A stretch of DNA of 64,000 bases from Nephrocerus scutellatus (lineage: Eukaryota > Arthropoda > Insecta > Diptera > Pipunculidae): positions 76,491,976-76,555,975 of the forward strand of contig OX352765.1 of the NCBI GenBank assembly GCA_947095585.1, written 5' to 3'. The notes beneath the pieces were generated by a model. That model saw only the letters and a program-made list of their open reading frames with translations. It had not been told where the DNA came from and searched no databases. The position numbers and the translations under genes are program-made. Of the stretch, positions 22,791 to 34,379 are shown piece after piece (the first letter of the stretch is position 1; each line of letters begins with the position of its first letter).

Positions 22791-24250
22791 CAGAGCCTGA
22801 CAAAAACTTAGGTTAATATTGTGGAAGCTTTTATTTTGTTCAGAAAGACATAGCTCAGTATGAGTTTGAAAAGGGAAAACCGACTGCACCAAAAAAGTTT
22901 TAAAATTTATCACAACACATGATTTATAGATACTCGCCTACAAAAGGATCTACTCGTAGTTTACCCTTTTAACAGGATATGCAAAAGCGGGTAAAGTCGA
23001 ACAAACATCCGCATCCGCATAATGTTGTGACTGCAACTTAAACCTAAACGTATTCCTGTAACGGCATAGACTCATTCACTGAGCAACTTACATGCTATTT
23101 TGGTTAGATGCCAAAATCATTTCTGCACAATATATAGGCTAAGACACAAGTAAAATCGTAAAAGCATTCGTTTAACGAAACGAAAAACCACACAAGCCTG
23201 AGATGGCGAGAAGAGAACACGAAACTGAATTGCAGTCGACGTTGCTTAAAACTAAAACTAAATTATTATCATTACACGCTGGATAATTCCTTTTGGCTGT
23301 GGCATGTCCTTGTTGGTGGTAAGGTGGACTTTTCGTGTTGCTTATCAGAGATGCCTTAAAGTAACTATTATGAACGTTTTCTGCCGCCGTGTACCTCCCT
23401 CCCTCTCAGATATGTCGGAAGAAGACATTATGTTCAACGGGGAGAATAGTTTTACCAAATTTGTAAGATTGTATACCAAAATGGAAGATACAAATAGTCA
23501 GTTAACAAACAAACAAACGAACAACTCAGCTTAACACTTCGGCCGTCATGTAAGGCCAACTCATAAACATTGCGTCTTCGGAGTCGAAGACTTTCCAGTG
23601 GATCAGCATCCGCCATCAGCCAAACCACTATCATGAAGAACGCCAGGTTGGAAACAAACGAACGTCTAATGCAATTACGTGGACGTATTTATCACTGTTA
23701 GTGTAATTATTTTTCCCCTTGTCCTTGTAACAAAAAAGGGTCCAGAGCTGTCTGGTATCAAAAGATTTATTTTCGATTTTGGTTGCGGTGAAACATCCGT
23801 ATGAGGGTATATGTACTACGAGGAGGTTCACTTATAATTGGTTTGGTGATAAACTCAAATGGTGCGACGTTTTTAAGAGGTGGGAGAACGTAAATGTAGC
23901 GTTAGTCATGTAAATGTTTTCATCCAAATAGATTTATTGGAAAATACAAAAGTAAATTAGTTTTAAGTATCTAACTAAATTCCTATTAATTCTGAATGAC
24001 TTTTAAGCTTCTGAGAGAAGAACAAGTCTTACAGTTAGTTGAGGAGTGTCAAATGAAAAGATTCGGTGTAAAATGAAATTAAAATGAAGTTAAAAATGGA
24101 TTTACGAGGCTAAGTTCGAGATTTTTGTTTATTTTAGTAGTCACGCTCATAACTTCAAAGCGACTACAGAGGTGTGTTTTTTACACGTTGCGCGCACACG
24201 TAAATGCGTTTTCACCTCCATAAGGTGGACAGGTGAAGATGTCAGTAAGC
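22791..24250. other. Unassigned intronic sequence
   Basis: No recognised gene. A short (ACAA)n tract near 23504-23522. Open frames at 23304-23534 and on the - strand at 23452-23831 show no motif. Confidence 0.4.
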
Positions 24251-24254
24251 TGGT

Positions 24255-25215
24255 GCTTTTAACGCCTGCGGATCATAGCACAAGGTTAGGCAAAGCATTC
24301 CACAAACGTATTGTATGTCTGAAGAAATAATCTCTGACGTACGTCTGAAGATGGGCTTGAGGGTAAACTGTGAGCGACACGAGTATTGCCGTTGTATTAA
24401 TGAAGAGGCGACATGCAACTGGTTATTTTACTTGGACAATAAAACAGTGACCAGCAGAAAACATTCCTGTACGAGCGAATCTATTGACTTTGAAATTTTT
24501 TCATCACCGATAGGTTTTAACGCTCGGCTCTCAATTCTATCTAGCAGATGCAAGGTAGTTATAGGTGCACCTGACTAGATATGGCTCAAGTTTGCTTTGT
24601 AAATAGTAACCAGATCAGAGGAAATGAAATAATTCTTGCACTGTGTTAGAAAACCTAAATATTTCGCAGCATTTTTGGCGACGGTGAATATATGTTGTCA
24701 TTTCAACGAAGTTTGTCGTTTACCCACATACCGAGAATTCAAAGGCTTTCAGTTTCCTCGATACAAGTGTCATTAATGGATAATGGCTGAATGTTAATAT
24801 TTCTTTTCGACGACAGAGGACACTGTTGGGTTTTGGTAGCGTTACATTCAAATTTAGTCAGTTCTTCCCACTTTCTTATACTGTCAAGCTGAGAATTCAA
24901 TGAACTTAACAAACGTCGTGGTTTGAGTTTCTCATGAAAAGGGGAAAGAACTTATATCAGAAGCTTAGAGTGCTATCGTCAGCGAAAGAGAATTAAAAGT
25001 AGTAGACAAGAGATTATTAATAAAAATGAGAAAGAGCTTCGGGAACAAGACAGAGCCCTGGGGAACCCCAACATTTATGTGGTGAAATACGGATTTGAAA
25101 CCGTCTAAAACAACAAGAGTCCAGAACTTTAGGATAGATGGAATAATTGACTTGTAATATCAGCTTGGAAGAACACCTCTTTAAAAGTAATGGGGGAAAT
25201 GCCAGCTAAAATAGT
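24255..25215 (-). pseudogene. LINE-A copy A5: RT thumb to C-terminal region, antisense
   Basis: Read on -, the segment corresponds to A2 from SAGPEGIS (25215-25170) to the C-terminal VFP..YDPQAF region (about 24265). It includes GGTTCCCCAGGGCTCTG (PQGSV box, 25060), a damaged ADDST box (about 24990), the LNG..EETESL and CVNDKLR..DH block (24780-24690), and the CKKYFTSSDLVTI segment (about 24640-24600). Part between the RT fingers and palm is deleted. No intact frame. Confidence 0.75.
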
Positions 25216-26142
25216 CGATTTGTGAGTTTTCGCCTAAAATAATTGTATGAATACGAAATTGGATCTGTTTGATTATGTTCAATACTCGAAGTACAGGCGG
25301 AATCATCATTCGATGGGCTAGCTGTAAAATGTGTATCAAGAAGATTGTCCTTGTCTGATAGCTGGAACATATCTCTAAATGAGCGTTGGAATCAACGGCA
25401 AGACCGAAATTTAATACACCGTAATTACAGTACTCCCTCTTAGCGAGTGGTAACGTTATTTTACGATTGAATTGTTTCTGGATTGTTAATTTTATTATTT
25501 CCCATTTATAACCACACTTCAACCAATTTTCATTGAAATTAGGCCGTGTGTTTTAGAGTTAGTAGTTCACAAACATATAAATTATTATTCTTTATTATTT
25601 TAAGATTTTTTATAGTTGTTGCAGGTTGTATTTTTCGTGCTTATCTAGTTTTTTGCAATAACCTCAGTTAACGCAACCGCTTGGAATTTTATTAGTTTCG
25701 TTAACCGAGGTCGTAGTGTATATACAGAAAAAAGTAACAAAGCTTTCTTTATTTTTATATTTTATTTGAAATCATCACAAATTGCAACTTTGAATGCAAA
25801 TACGACAAACATATCTGCAATGGTCAAAGCATGTTTGCTGATGGCACACCTTTAGATATTGCATTTGTAGAAAAAAAGAATGTTTTTATTTGATAGAATC
25901 CATATTGTAGATAGTTCTCAAGACAAACGGCGTTTCATTCCGCAGTTATGAAAAATCTGTTTCTTTAGTTAAGTTGGAGCAAGTATAAGTGATAATATCA
26001 GTTTCCCCTCAATCAATTTGATGGTATTTTACTAAACAATAACTGAAAACGGTTCAGGATGTATTGAGATAAAAGTTTCCCTTCTGTCGAGCGCTCTTAG
26101 TATTCCTTGCTAATCACAATTATTTGTTCTTTTCAATTTTAG
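25216..26142. other. Intron upstream of exon a, with a weak LINE-like antisense stretch
   Basis: The - strand at 25522-25220 is open (REYCNYGVLNFGL, LQLAHRMMIPPVLR). It faintly resembles the C-terminal RT region of a CR1/jockey-like LINE, but I cannot place it. The rest, to the exon a acceptor, shows only AT-rich intron. Confidence 0.35.
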
Positions 26143-26352
26143 TGAAATTCCTGCGTGAGGTCACACCATATTTCCGAAAAGCCAGCATCATCTCCGAAGT
26201 CGGTTGGGAACTGCAACGAGCGTTTCTGTGTCCCCTCGGTCCTGGAGTGCCAACATCACCGCCTGCACCAAAAAGTCCACCGCGTGCCGATACCCGTTAC
26301 ATTCCACTTCAGTTGACACATTTGGCACGAAATTTGAAGTACATTGACGCAG
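26143..26352 (+). CDS. Syn1: Syntrophin (Syn1-like), exon a of window: PDZ end, linker and start of PH1b
   Basis: Syntrophins are adaptor proteins of the dystrophin complex at the membrane, built as PH1a-PDZ-PH1b-PH2-SU. This exon reads VKFLREVTPYFRKASIISEV, then a Pro-rich stretch (PGVPTSPPAPKSPP), then RYIPLQLTHLARNLKYIDA. The LEV/KFLREVTPYFRK segment is the conserved PDZ-exit sequence, and YIPLQL..LARNL is the first strand of the PH1 second half. The acceptor follows a T-rich tract (AG at 26141-26142) and the donor is GTAAGT at 26353. The exon begins with two bases that complete a Val codon (phase 1 before) and ends with one base that joins AG of the next exon to make Glu. It is 210 nt, a whole number of codons across the junctions. 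No upstream PDZ exon is visible in the preceding 26 kb, so the 5' part of the gene lies outside the window. The paralogue assignment (Syn1 rather than gamma-like Syn2) rests on remembered family motifs. Confidence 0.93.
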
Positions 26353-27051
26353 GTAAGTGAATTGCGCCAAACAAAGATCAAAAATGTGTGGTTTTCAATT
26401 GATTCTGTGTGTTCTAGATATTTGGTTTAATTGGCATTAATTTCCTATCGTCATTAAAATTTTTCAGAAATAACTTCCTATATTACTCTAAGATATTTGT
26501 CAATTATAAAATTATGAAAAAACAGAAAACTCGCAAAAATCGCCCAAAAGAAAACTTTACACATTTGTCTTTCTCGTAGGGTGCGCTTTTCATAAATTTA
26601 ATTTTAGGGCGTTATTCCACTGTGAGTTTTAAATTCTGATAATTTTGCAACGTAAAAATAAAATAAAAGATGAAGCTCCACTTATATATTTAGCGGTTCA
26701 TTTCGAAGGTTCGTTTTTTTTTATTTTTGATACTTTTTTTTATATAAATGCAACTAAAACTGTTGCAGATCACATAAGCAACAGATCAACAACAGCAACA
26801 AATATATTGATTGGTTTCCTAATTAATAGGAACTCATTTTATTGCAAAAAAATAATTACCTTTTACTAAGTTGGTTTCATTAAAAGATATTTTACTTCTT
26901 CCACAACTAGTGCTTAGTTAGGACTCTATGCTATGCCATTATAGACTACTAACCAGAAAAAGGAGTATAAAATTACTTAAAGTCAATACATACTAAATTT
27001 AATAGAAGAGAATGTGGAAATTATTTATAACATTATATTATTATATAATAA
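26353..27051 (+). other. Start of the 22.7 kb intron, no feature seen
   Basis: Follows donor GTAAGT at 26353. AT-rich; an open frame at 26645-26869 has no motif. Confidence 0.5.
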
Positions 27052-27860
27052 CTAGCTAACCCGAAAGACGTTGTCCTGCCCTACTTTCAATAAATTTGTT
27101 TGGGATCGTTTTGTGAACTTGTGAAAAGCTATTTGTTTTGCGATATCGCGTCACAGTATTAGTCACATCATTGTGTTACATTTTTTAATTTTGGGAACTA
27201 AGTAATTTCCCAAATTTTGTATGAAATTCGGTATGTTCTATTGAGGGTCCTAGGGGGGTCTTTTGGGGGTCTTTTGAGGGTCTCTTGAGGGTCTTTTGTG
27301 GGTCTTTGAAAGGTCATTTGAGGGTTTTTGGGTATTGTGATGGTCATTTGGGGGTATCTTTGAGAGTCTTTTGAAGGTCCTTTTTGGGTATTTTGGAGGT
27401 TTTTTGGTTAGTCTTTTGGTCGCCTTTTGGTGGTCTTTTGGGGTTCTTTTGGTGGTCTTTAATGATTTTTTGGGATTTTGAGGGACTTTCGGAGGTCTTT
27501 TTGTGATTCTTTTCGGGGTCTTAGGGACCTTTTGATGGTCTTTTGTGGTCTTTTGGAGATCTTTTTGCCCACAAAATCAAAGAAGCAGCTGTCAAATGAC
27601 ATTTACGCACGTAACCCAAACAATTGCAATCTATTGGAACGGAAATGAAATAACGACTTTTGCTGGACAGATCGCGCAGCACAATCCACACAAATTTTAT
27701 TTTATTTTAAGTTATGCTGGAGTGCGTTTTCCAAGGTTTCATTTCACCGAAAACATTCAATAGAGTTATTTCCTCAAAATATATTCAATTTATCGTTTTC
27801 CAAATTATCCCGAATTTTATTTTGCTAAAAATATCTCCGGGAACATAACGAACGAACGTC
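27052..27860 (-). mobile_element. Inverted Helitron copy H3 with internal minisatellite
   Basis: On the - strand the element ends CGTCTTTCGGGTTAGCTAG followed by T, matching the H1 end. The tail shares TTTCAATAAATTTGTTTGGG (27087) and ACATTTTTTAATTTTGGGAA. The minisatellite is at 27243-27570. The body at 27587-27760 and 27836-27856 is the reverse complement of H2 at 2620-2790 (GTCGTTATTTCATTTC, AACATAACGAACGA). The helicase remnant is absent, so the internal deletion differs from that of H2. It stops near 27860, beside the RTE copy R2, without a TC end. Confidence 0.65.
27243..27570. repeat. G/T-rich minisatellite in H3 (GGTCTTTTGAGG-type units)
   Basis: About 25 degenerate units of GGTCTTTTG(A/G/T)GG. 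It is the reverse complement of the H2 array, with C confined to the TCTT position. Confidence 0.85.
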
Positions 27861-27904
27861 CTAGCTCACACAAAAATTCTCCGCAAGACTTTTCTCTTGA
27901 ACGC

Positions 27905-29850
27905 GGTTAATACGTATATATACCAGCAACTTGGATGTTACGGTTAATTTCCTGGATTTGAAGAGTCATGACAGACTAAAGTAGGCTTTGTTGGCTTTAA
28001 GCAACCGTACGCGTATTTCTGGCTCCATGCTGTTATAGGCTGCACTTCTTCAAATTCACGGTCCACTATTTGAATTGAGGGACCAATGTTTGATCTTCTA
28101 CTCGCAGACGTGGCAACCATGTACTTTGTTTTGCTCTCATGTTCGTGCCGCCTGCTCTATCTGGATGAAAGCTTCCTGTACAGCTCTTCGGTTTCTACTA
28201 ACCGTCAATGTCAATATCGTCTGCGCAAGCCAATATCTGAATGGACTTATAGAGGATTGTTTCTCTCGCCGTTTCGTTAGAGTCGCCAGGCCAGTCCATC
28301 CCCTTGTCGGAGCCCGTTATAGAGGTTGAACGGGCTTGATATTGATCCGGATATTTTTACTTGGCTTATCAAATTAGTCATGGTCAACCTAAATAGTTGT
28401 GTCAGTTTATTTTGTATGCCGAATTCTCTCAGGGCTTTATAAAGTTCTACTCTGGCTTTGCTATCATAGCCGGCTTTAAAGTCTATAAAAAGATGGTGTA
28501 GTGAGTTTTGAAACTCTAGACATTTATCCATCACCTGCCTAAGGGTGTAAATCTGATCAGTACAGTGTGGGGCCGCCTATTTTAATCAGTACCGCTGGGA
28601 TCCCATCAGATCCGGAGCCTTTTTATTTTTGAGCCGATTTATCGCTCTGCTAACTTGGGAGGTCTTCAGTCATTGGTGGAGCTGGCCAGTTGGCAACTCA
28701 TGAAAGATCTCTTCCTATCACTTTAAGATGACTTTAAGATCAGCGATCAGATAACCCTCCTCGTGTTCGCGTTCTATGAGATTATTGCATTGCTCGGTAC
28801 GCAACATTCTTACGTTCAGTCTGTAGCCTACATTCGTCATCGAACCAGTCGCTCCGATCTCTACGACTCCTGCTTAAGATGGAGTCATCAGTACTAATGG
28901 CAGTATTCTTAAGTCGTGTCCATTTCACTTCTACGCCCAACATCTCAACCCCAGGACTTACTCTCGCTGCATTTAGGGCGAGTCCTATCGCTTGACCGTA
29001 GTTGTTTCTGGTCTCTTTGTTGCGAAGGGCAGCCGTGTTGGCTCGAATATAGTCTTTCGTGATGATGAAATCCGCACTCGGAGCACGGCACCAATAATGT
29101 AGTGTTCCGAGTTGACGGTGGCACCTCGATACGTTTGTACCGTAATCAGGTTCGGGTTGTGGCAATGGTCTACCAACACGTGGTCTATCTGGTTTCGAGT
29201 GGCTCCATCAGGAGATACAAAGGTGGCTTTGTGAATATTTTTACCAGCAAACCTTATACTCGCAACGACCAAATTATTGCTTGCTGCCATCTCTATGACT
29301 CGTTGTCCATTGTCGTTAGTGTTCTCGTGTAAGCTATGGGTGCCAAAGTATTGCTTGAATACTGGCTCCCTTTCTATTTTTATATTCATATCCCCCAGAA
29401 TGATTTTTACGTCATACTGAGGACAGGCATGGAGTTCCCGTTCGAAGTGATTCAAAGAATTCTTCTTTTTCATCATCTGTTTTTAAATCTGTCCCGCACG
29501 CGAAGTGTGCAAAGCCGTTCATTTATTTCTTTAAAGCCGATAACGGTATGATTTTCATTCTTTTGCTGACTAGAAAACACACCCCAAGCACAAGATGTCT
29601 TGCATGACAGCTGTAATATATGTCATATTCTGATTTTTGTAAGACACCATTCCCCGTCCACTGTTATGTTACTATTATATTTGGACAGGGTATCGGCTAG
29701 CTGCTGTATAGCTCGAGCTGTACACAGTGATCGTACGTTCCATGAGAAAATTCTTATTTATCAGTGTATCCGAGGCTGATTTTGGATTCCGTAATAAAGT
29801 TTTTTTTACGGGCGAGGTTATTGTCTTCGCGCCAACCTTAATTTAAAGGG
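27905..29850 (-). pseudogene. RTE-like LINE copy R2, inverted, 3' truncated
   Basis: From high to low: the shared 5' sequence (29850-29690), then EN KIILGDMNIKIEREP (GDMN kept here), ASNNLVVASIRFAGKNIHKA and WVSPDGATRNQIDHVLVDHC-type sequence at 29476-28985 (TFVSPDGATRNQIDHVLVDH). Then a segment homologous to R1 10780-11060 (29060-28790), RT KCLEFQNSLHHLFIDFKAGY (28530) and YNGLRQGDGLA (28320). The catalytic box reads ACADDIDI instead of AYADD (about 28233-28205). The remaining piece to 27905 matches R1 12200-12350. The thumb and tail are missing. Stops and a deletion between EN and RT show it is dead. R2 has a 12-codon insertion after EREP (FKQYFGTHSLHE) relative to R1. Confidence 0.8.
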
Positions 29851-30295
29851 ACTGGCCCGATCATTCAGCTTTTCGTGTATTGAAGGAAAATCACTAGCGG
29901 CCACCATGTGGAGGTTTGATCGCACTTCTACCTGTCAGAGATAGTTACGGCCACTTGCAATTCTGATGCATTTTGTTAGTTACCCATATATTGTTTCTCA
30001 TAAAGCCTACGCCGCAGTCTGTTCTTCGTGCTTGCGAGGTAGGTATACTACCAGTCGAGTTAAATTCTCTTCCAAATATTACCATCGCGGTGAAATTCGT
30101 AGATTTCATTATTATTGATTCTGTATACTGCCTGTTGACGCGACAGCCATGTATTTTGTTTTGCTCTCATTGCCACTTCATCTGGATGAATGCTCCTCTT
30201 GCCATATCAATATCGTCTGCATTAACCTTTTTTAATTGAATGCAGGAATATAGTCTCGGATGAATTTTACTAGCGTCAGGCTTATTCATCATTTT
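29851..30295. other. Intronic sequence with a further RTE scrap
   Basis: At about 30145-30215 the sequence AGCCATGTATTTTGTTTTGC and CATCTGGATGAATGCTCC repeats 28114-28172 of R2. Nothing else recognised. Confidence 0.45.
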
Positions 30296-31208
30296 GCTCC
30301 GCCTGTTGCAAATGTTGACTTAACTTGATAATAATTTGCAAATCCTTACTGGCTTATTGCTTTGGTCACATTTTTGGTGTAAGTTTTGATTAAATCTAAA
30401 AATAGTCATTACCTAATAATCCTTGCTGTAACGGTTTACTTTTAAAAATAACCTTGAATATATGTATATTGCAACACAGGTCAGTTTTAAATAAATTTTT
30501 ACCCTTCGCCATAATTGCTATTATTAGCAAAATAATTGGGTGTATCACTCATACATAGGCATTACGTAAGAATATTATGACACCCCACAGAGTACTTCCA
30601 CGATACGACCTTCGTCTGTTTATTCGCCTTTGCTCATTTTCTGTGAAAGCTTCACACATTGCTTTTACCCAAACTGCACGGATATCTAACAACACACCTA
30701 TACTGCGCAACGTTGTGTCATAAATTTACAACAATACGAGTATAATGTAAAATTCTTAATTGCATATTCTAATGAAGTGTAAGCAAAAAAAAAGTTCGTC
30801 CTGCAAAAAGGACTTTATTATTTATTATATATTACATACATATATGTTATCAATGTGTGGTTTGAGTTAACTGGCTGCGGTCTTTTTTCCATTTCAATTA
30901 AGTAGTTTCTGTTAGCACAGAAGTTGTGCTTGTGCTTGAGAATAATTTGCAAGTAAACCAATTAAGTTCTGTCAACATTCAAATGAATTTTGCTTTGAGG
31001 AAACAATTTTAAATTCAAACACAACTCAGTGATGACTTCGAGTATATAAGTCTTTAGTGGTTCTATATGGCTACTTAATGGTTTCTGTAGTGGAAAATCA
31101 AATGATTTAGTAGCTAGTTGCGGCAGAAAACAGTAACTGACGCGTTGAAAACGTTTTTTTTTAGCGACGACGTTTTTGGCAATATCTGTAAATTTTTCTT
31201 AATAAAAA
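30296..31208. repeat. Segmental duplication, copy 1 (uninterrupted)
   Basis: The stretch is repeated in direct orientation at 33465-33815 plus 36748-37288. Shared blocks include TTTACCCTTCGCCATAATTG, GAGTACTTCCACGAT, GCATATTCTAATGAAGTGTA, CTGCAAAAAGGACTTTATTA and TTGAGTTAACTGGCTGC. Identity is high (roughly nine bases in ten by eye). Both copies are followed at the same point by an S-element start. It could be a local duplication, or two copies of an unclassified dispersed element; no coding sequence or terminal repeats are seen. Confidence 0.8.
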
Positions 31209-31470
31209 GAACCCATGAAAATTTTAATTTTTCATGTAAACTCTCTAATAAGGGATCACATTTTGCAAAGTTATAATAAACGGGCTAGTTTAAAAAAATA
31301 TAAAATGGGAACACCCTGTCGCTGGGGCCCAATCACTTCGAAATTTTTTATAGAAAGTGTTTTCATATGGGTTTTAGGAAATGATTTAAAAATAGTTCAC
31401 AAGATTTGGGCACAAACAAACAGACAAACACACAAGCACATCCGGTCGCTAAGTTAATATAGAGAATTTA
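31209..31470 (+). mobile_element. S-element S6, compact one-unit copy
   Basis: The start GAACCCATGAAAATTTTAAT and TTCATGTAAACTCTCTAATA is followed by one unit (GGGGCCCAATCACTTCGAAA, TAGAAAGTGTTTTCATATGG). The end AGTTCACAAGATTTGGGCAC is followed by CACACAAGCACATCCGG, AAGTTAATATAGAGAATTTA. At about 260 bp it shows the minimal form: both ends and one unit. Confidence 0.65.
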
Positions 31471-31504
31471 TTAAGCAAGACATTAATTACTGGTTTTTAT
31501 ATTA

Positions 31505-31890
31505 AAGCCTCAACTTAGAGAGCGATTCAACCCTTGAAGACCCTCATGCCGAATTCTGGAGAGACCATACTCCAAGAAAGGTATGCTGAGTTATTCGCTG
31601 TTACAAACCATCTTAAATGAGCTTAAACTAATTCCTGATATTGCGAATCTTTCCGCCAATACGCTGGACTTCCTTATTACCTATCATCCAGATAAATATA
31701 CCACTCAATTGAGGAAAACGCTCAAAAAAGAAGGGAATTGTAATACAAGAGCACAAATTGGGACCTTCTTTAGGATATTTGACAGGTCGCTATTCCTCCT
31801 TAATAGAGACGTGGATGCCTCTGCTGATAGGAAAAAGTCTATAAATAAAAACGCTTTTGTAAAATCTCCGATATCATCGTTGCTCTAAAT
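31505..31890 (+). pseudogene. LINE-A fragment A7 (endonuclease C-terminal part)
   Basis: Reads LKLIPDIANLSANTLDFLIT and YHPDKY, the EN segment equal to EPTRIPDIVNHSANTVNLFL in A1. It continues with sequence matching A1 at 16010-16160 (GGACCTTCTTTAGG, GACAGGTCGCTATT). Short and broken. Confidence 0.65.
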
Positions 31891-32395
31891 TCTCCTAGTC
31901 ATCTTCATGCCTGGAAAGTGTCATTTTCTATAGTCACTGTTAATATCTACACTTGTTATGATCGTGAAACATCAGAAAAATAAAGAATAAATAAAATTTA
32001 CTTGTGATTAAGTTTGTTACGCATTGTAATAAGCTTATCCGATAAAAGTATAAGCTTTATCCAAAATTTTTATGTGTATTTCAGTTCTCAAGATTGTTCA
32101 AGATTATTAAAATAATTCAACTGCTTCCAATAATCAACATTAGATTAAGATATTTTTTTATTAAACATTAAAGTAATATACAATTTTGATTTAAAACTAA
32201 ACTTATAACTAATATTAATATGTGTCGGCTCAACAATAGGGGCCCGACGTATTTACATTGTCTTTTTTTTGGTATTGTTTATTTTTAAACAATATTTTTT
32301 ACTACTTAATCTACTACATGTTAATTTTTAAGGTTAAATAATAATTTTAAAATAAAATAAGAATGAAAAATATTAAGCGGCGTATAAACAGGGCG
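31891..32395. other. Unassigned sequence, probably 3' UTR of the antisense LINE at 32400
   Basis: AT-rich. It lies downstream, on the - strand, of the jockey-like reading frame, so part may be its 3' UTR. No A-tail boundary found. Confidence 0.35.
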
Positions 32396-32396
32396 A

Positions 32397-33027
32397 ACTT
32401 CAGCCTCTGTAATATTGGTTGCCCGCCTTCTCGTAGAAGGAGACGTGTTGATTGTTAAAGATGTCATCGAATCTAGCATCAGTGAATCCTCTTATGTGTA
32501 TGTACCGGTGACTTGGCTCGATTTCCTCGATTCGCAGTCCTTGCATCTCAGGACTTGGATGTGTTTCCAATGCGTCGACGAATTTCCTCGCCATTCGGAA
32601 CAAGTGGTCAGTTATTGGCAGCAGACCTGCTGCTTCGTATAGTTTTGTAGTCGACACAAACTTATAGCTGTTTGTCACCCTCCAGAGTCCTGTACAGATC
32701 CTTAGTACCTTCCTTTCAAATAGGGAGATCTTCTTCATCGTTGTTGGTGAGACGGTGAACCATATGGGGTAGCCATAGGTTATCACTGGCCTGATGAGTT
32801 GCTTGTAGATAAGCAGCCTGGTGTTGTTGGACAGACCGTTTCGTCTTTTAAGTAGCGGGTGCACCAAATGAAAAGCGTAGTTCGCTTTTTTCATTGTTTT
32901 GTCGATGTGAGAGTTAAACTTGAGCCTCTCAGTAAAGTTGATTCCCAGGTACTTAGTCTCTGACTTGGTGTTTATTGTTGTGTTATCCGGAAGGGCCAAT
33001 AATCAACAACTCATTCGGTCTTTTAAG
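32397..33027 (-). pseudogene. Jockey-like LINE, RT thumb and C-terminal region
   Basis: Open for 199 codons on - (32999-32400): TKSETKYLGINFTERLKFNS, HIDKTMKKANYAFHLVHPLL, YKQLIRPVITYGYPIWFTVS, SLFERKVLRICTGLWR and a C-terminal region ending in a stop. KYLG..F....LKF..HI and LYKQ.IRPV..YG.P.W are the jockey-clade thumb and connection motifs. Upstream it continues KRPNELLIIGPSG (33025-32988) until the hAT-like MITE at 33028. RT motifs including YADD are missing. The long open frame suggests a fairly young insertion, although it is 5' truncated. Confidence 0.82.
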
Positions 33028-33423
33028 GGTAACCGGCCGATTCCACTAGAACAATTCCACTGGACACAATACCACTGGCACAATTCTACTTGACACAATT
33101 CGACTGGGGAACAATTTACATTATAGTTACCAGTATAGTTACACGGAAACGCAATTACACAAATTAATATTTTACTTGCGTAGGCGTGTCTTTAATTGTA
33201 CATTATCGTTTATTGTTTTTTTTTTTCAAATATTTTGCAATTTTTATATTACATTCGTAAATTTTTAAGTTTAACTTTTCTTATCATTAAACGAATTCAA
33301 CTTTCCTAATTTAATTGTGCAAGTTGAATTGTGCCAAGTGGAATTGTACCCAGCGGAATTTTGCCAAGTGGAATTGTGTCTAGTGGAATTGTGCTAGTGG
33401 AATAGGCCTAGAATCCTTTTAAG
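33020..33423. mobile_element. hAT-like MITE with 8 bp target duplication and iterated subterminal repeats
   Basis: The element is 33028-33415 (388 bp), flanked by CTTTTAAG at 33020-33027 and 33416-33423. Its ends are inverted repeats (GGTAACCGGCCGATTCCACT / GATTCTAGGCCTATTCCACT). Each arm is built from about 5 copies of a 15-16 bp unit CACAATTCCACTGGA in varied forms, pointing inward. The 170 bp centre is AT-rich and non-coding. An 8 bp duplication and short inverted ends are the hAT pattern. It sits in or beside the jockey-like LINE. Confidence 0.8.
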
Positions 33424-34379
33424 ACGTATTTATATGCGACCAAAACCTTGTAGTCCTCCCGTTGCAGGTGTTGACTTGACTTATAGTAATTTGCAAATCT
33501 TTATTGGCTTACTGCTTTGGATATGGTCAACCTATATTTTCGGTTTTCGATTATTGATATTATATAAAGTCATGACCCACTTTACCAAATGAACATTTTT
33601 ATGATGGTTTACTTTTAATAATAACTATTATATAGATGGCAACAGAGGTCAGTTTTATAGAACTTTTTACCCTTCGCATTAATTGCTGTGGCTTATCACT
33701 CATACAAAGACATTACGTATGAACATTATAACACCCCATAGAGTACTTCCATGATCCGGCCTTCGTGTATTTATTCGCCTTTTCTCATATTCTGCGTAAA
33801 CTTTCCACATTCCATTTCATATACATTAACAGATATTAATTTTTATAAATTAGTATTTTATAATAATTAAGTCAATTAATTTAGTTATCAATTTAGCTAT
33901 ACAATTTATAGGGAGATAATTATAGTAATCATTATATAACTGTTTTTGTTAGTATTTAATGATACATCAATATTTATATGTGAGTACATTGTTTAAAAAA
34001 AATGTTAATGTGAAGTGACCAACTAGTGATCCCAGACGGATATACAAAAAACATAAAATTAATTACTTTGAGCTTTAAGATACGTGAAGCATAATCAATT
34101 ATGAACACCCAGCTTTTTATTTTCTTTTCTAGTGCATGTATATTAAAATTTCTTATAAGATGTAATTTGTTCAAAATTTTCGGCGCTGTTACAGTACAAA
34201 AAAAAATAAGAGAAATGGGAATTGCGTGCGACTGGAACCTCAACTAGAGCCAGATTGTTTATGCGTTAAGAATTTCTCGTAGGTATATAAGCGCTTTTTT
34301 TTGGAGAACTCTCTAAAGATTTTAACACCTAGAGGTGTCTTAAAGGAAGGATTCATTAATTAATAAACAACGGCCAACT

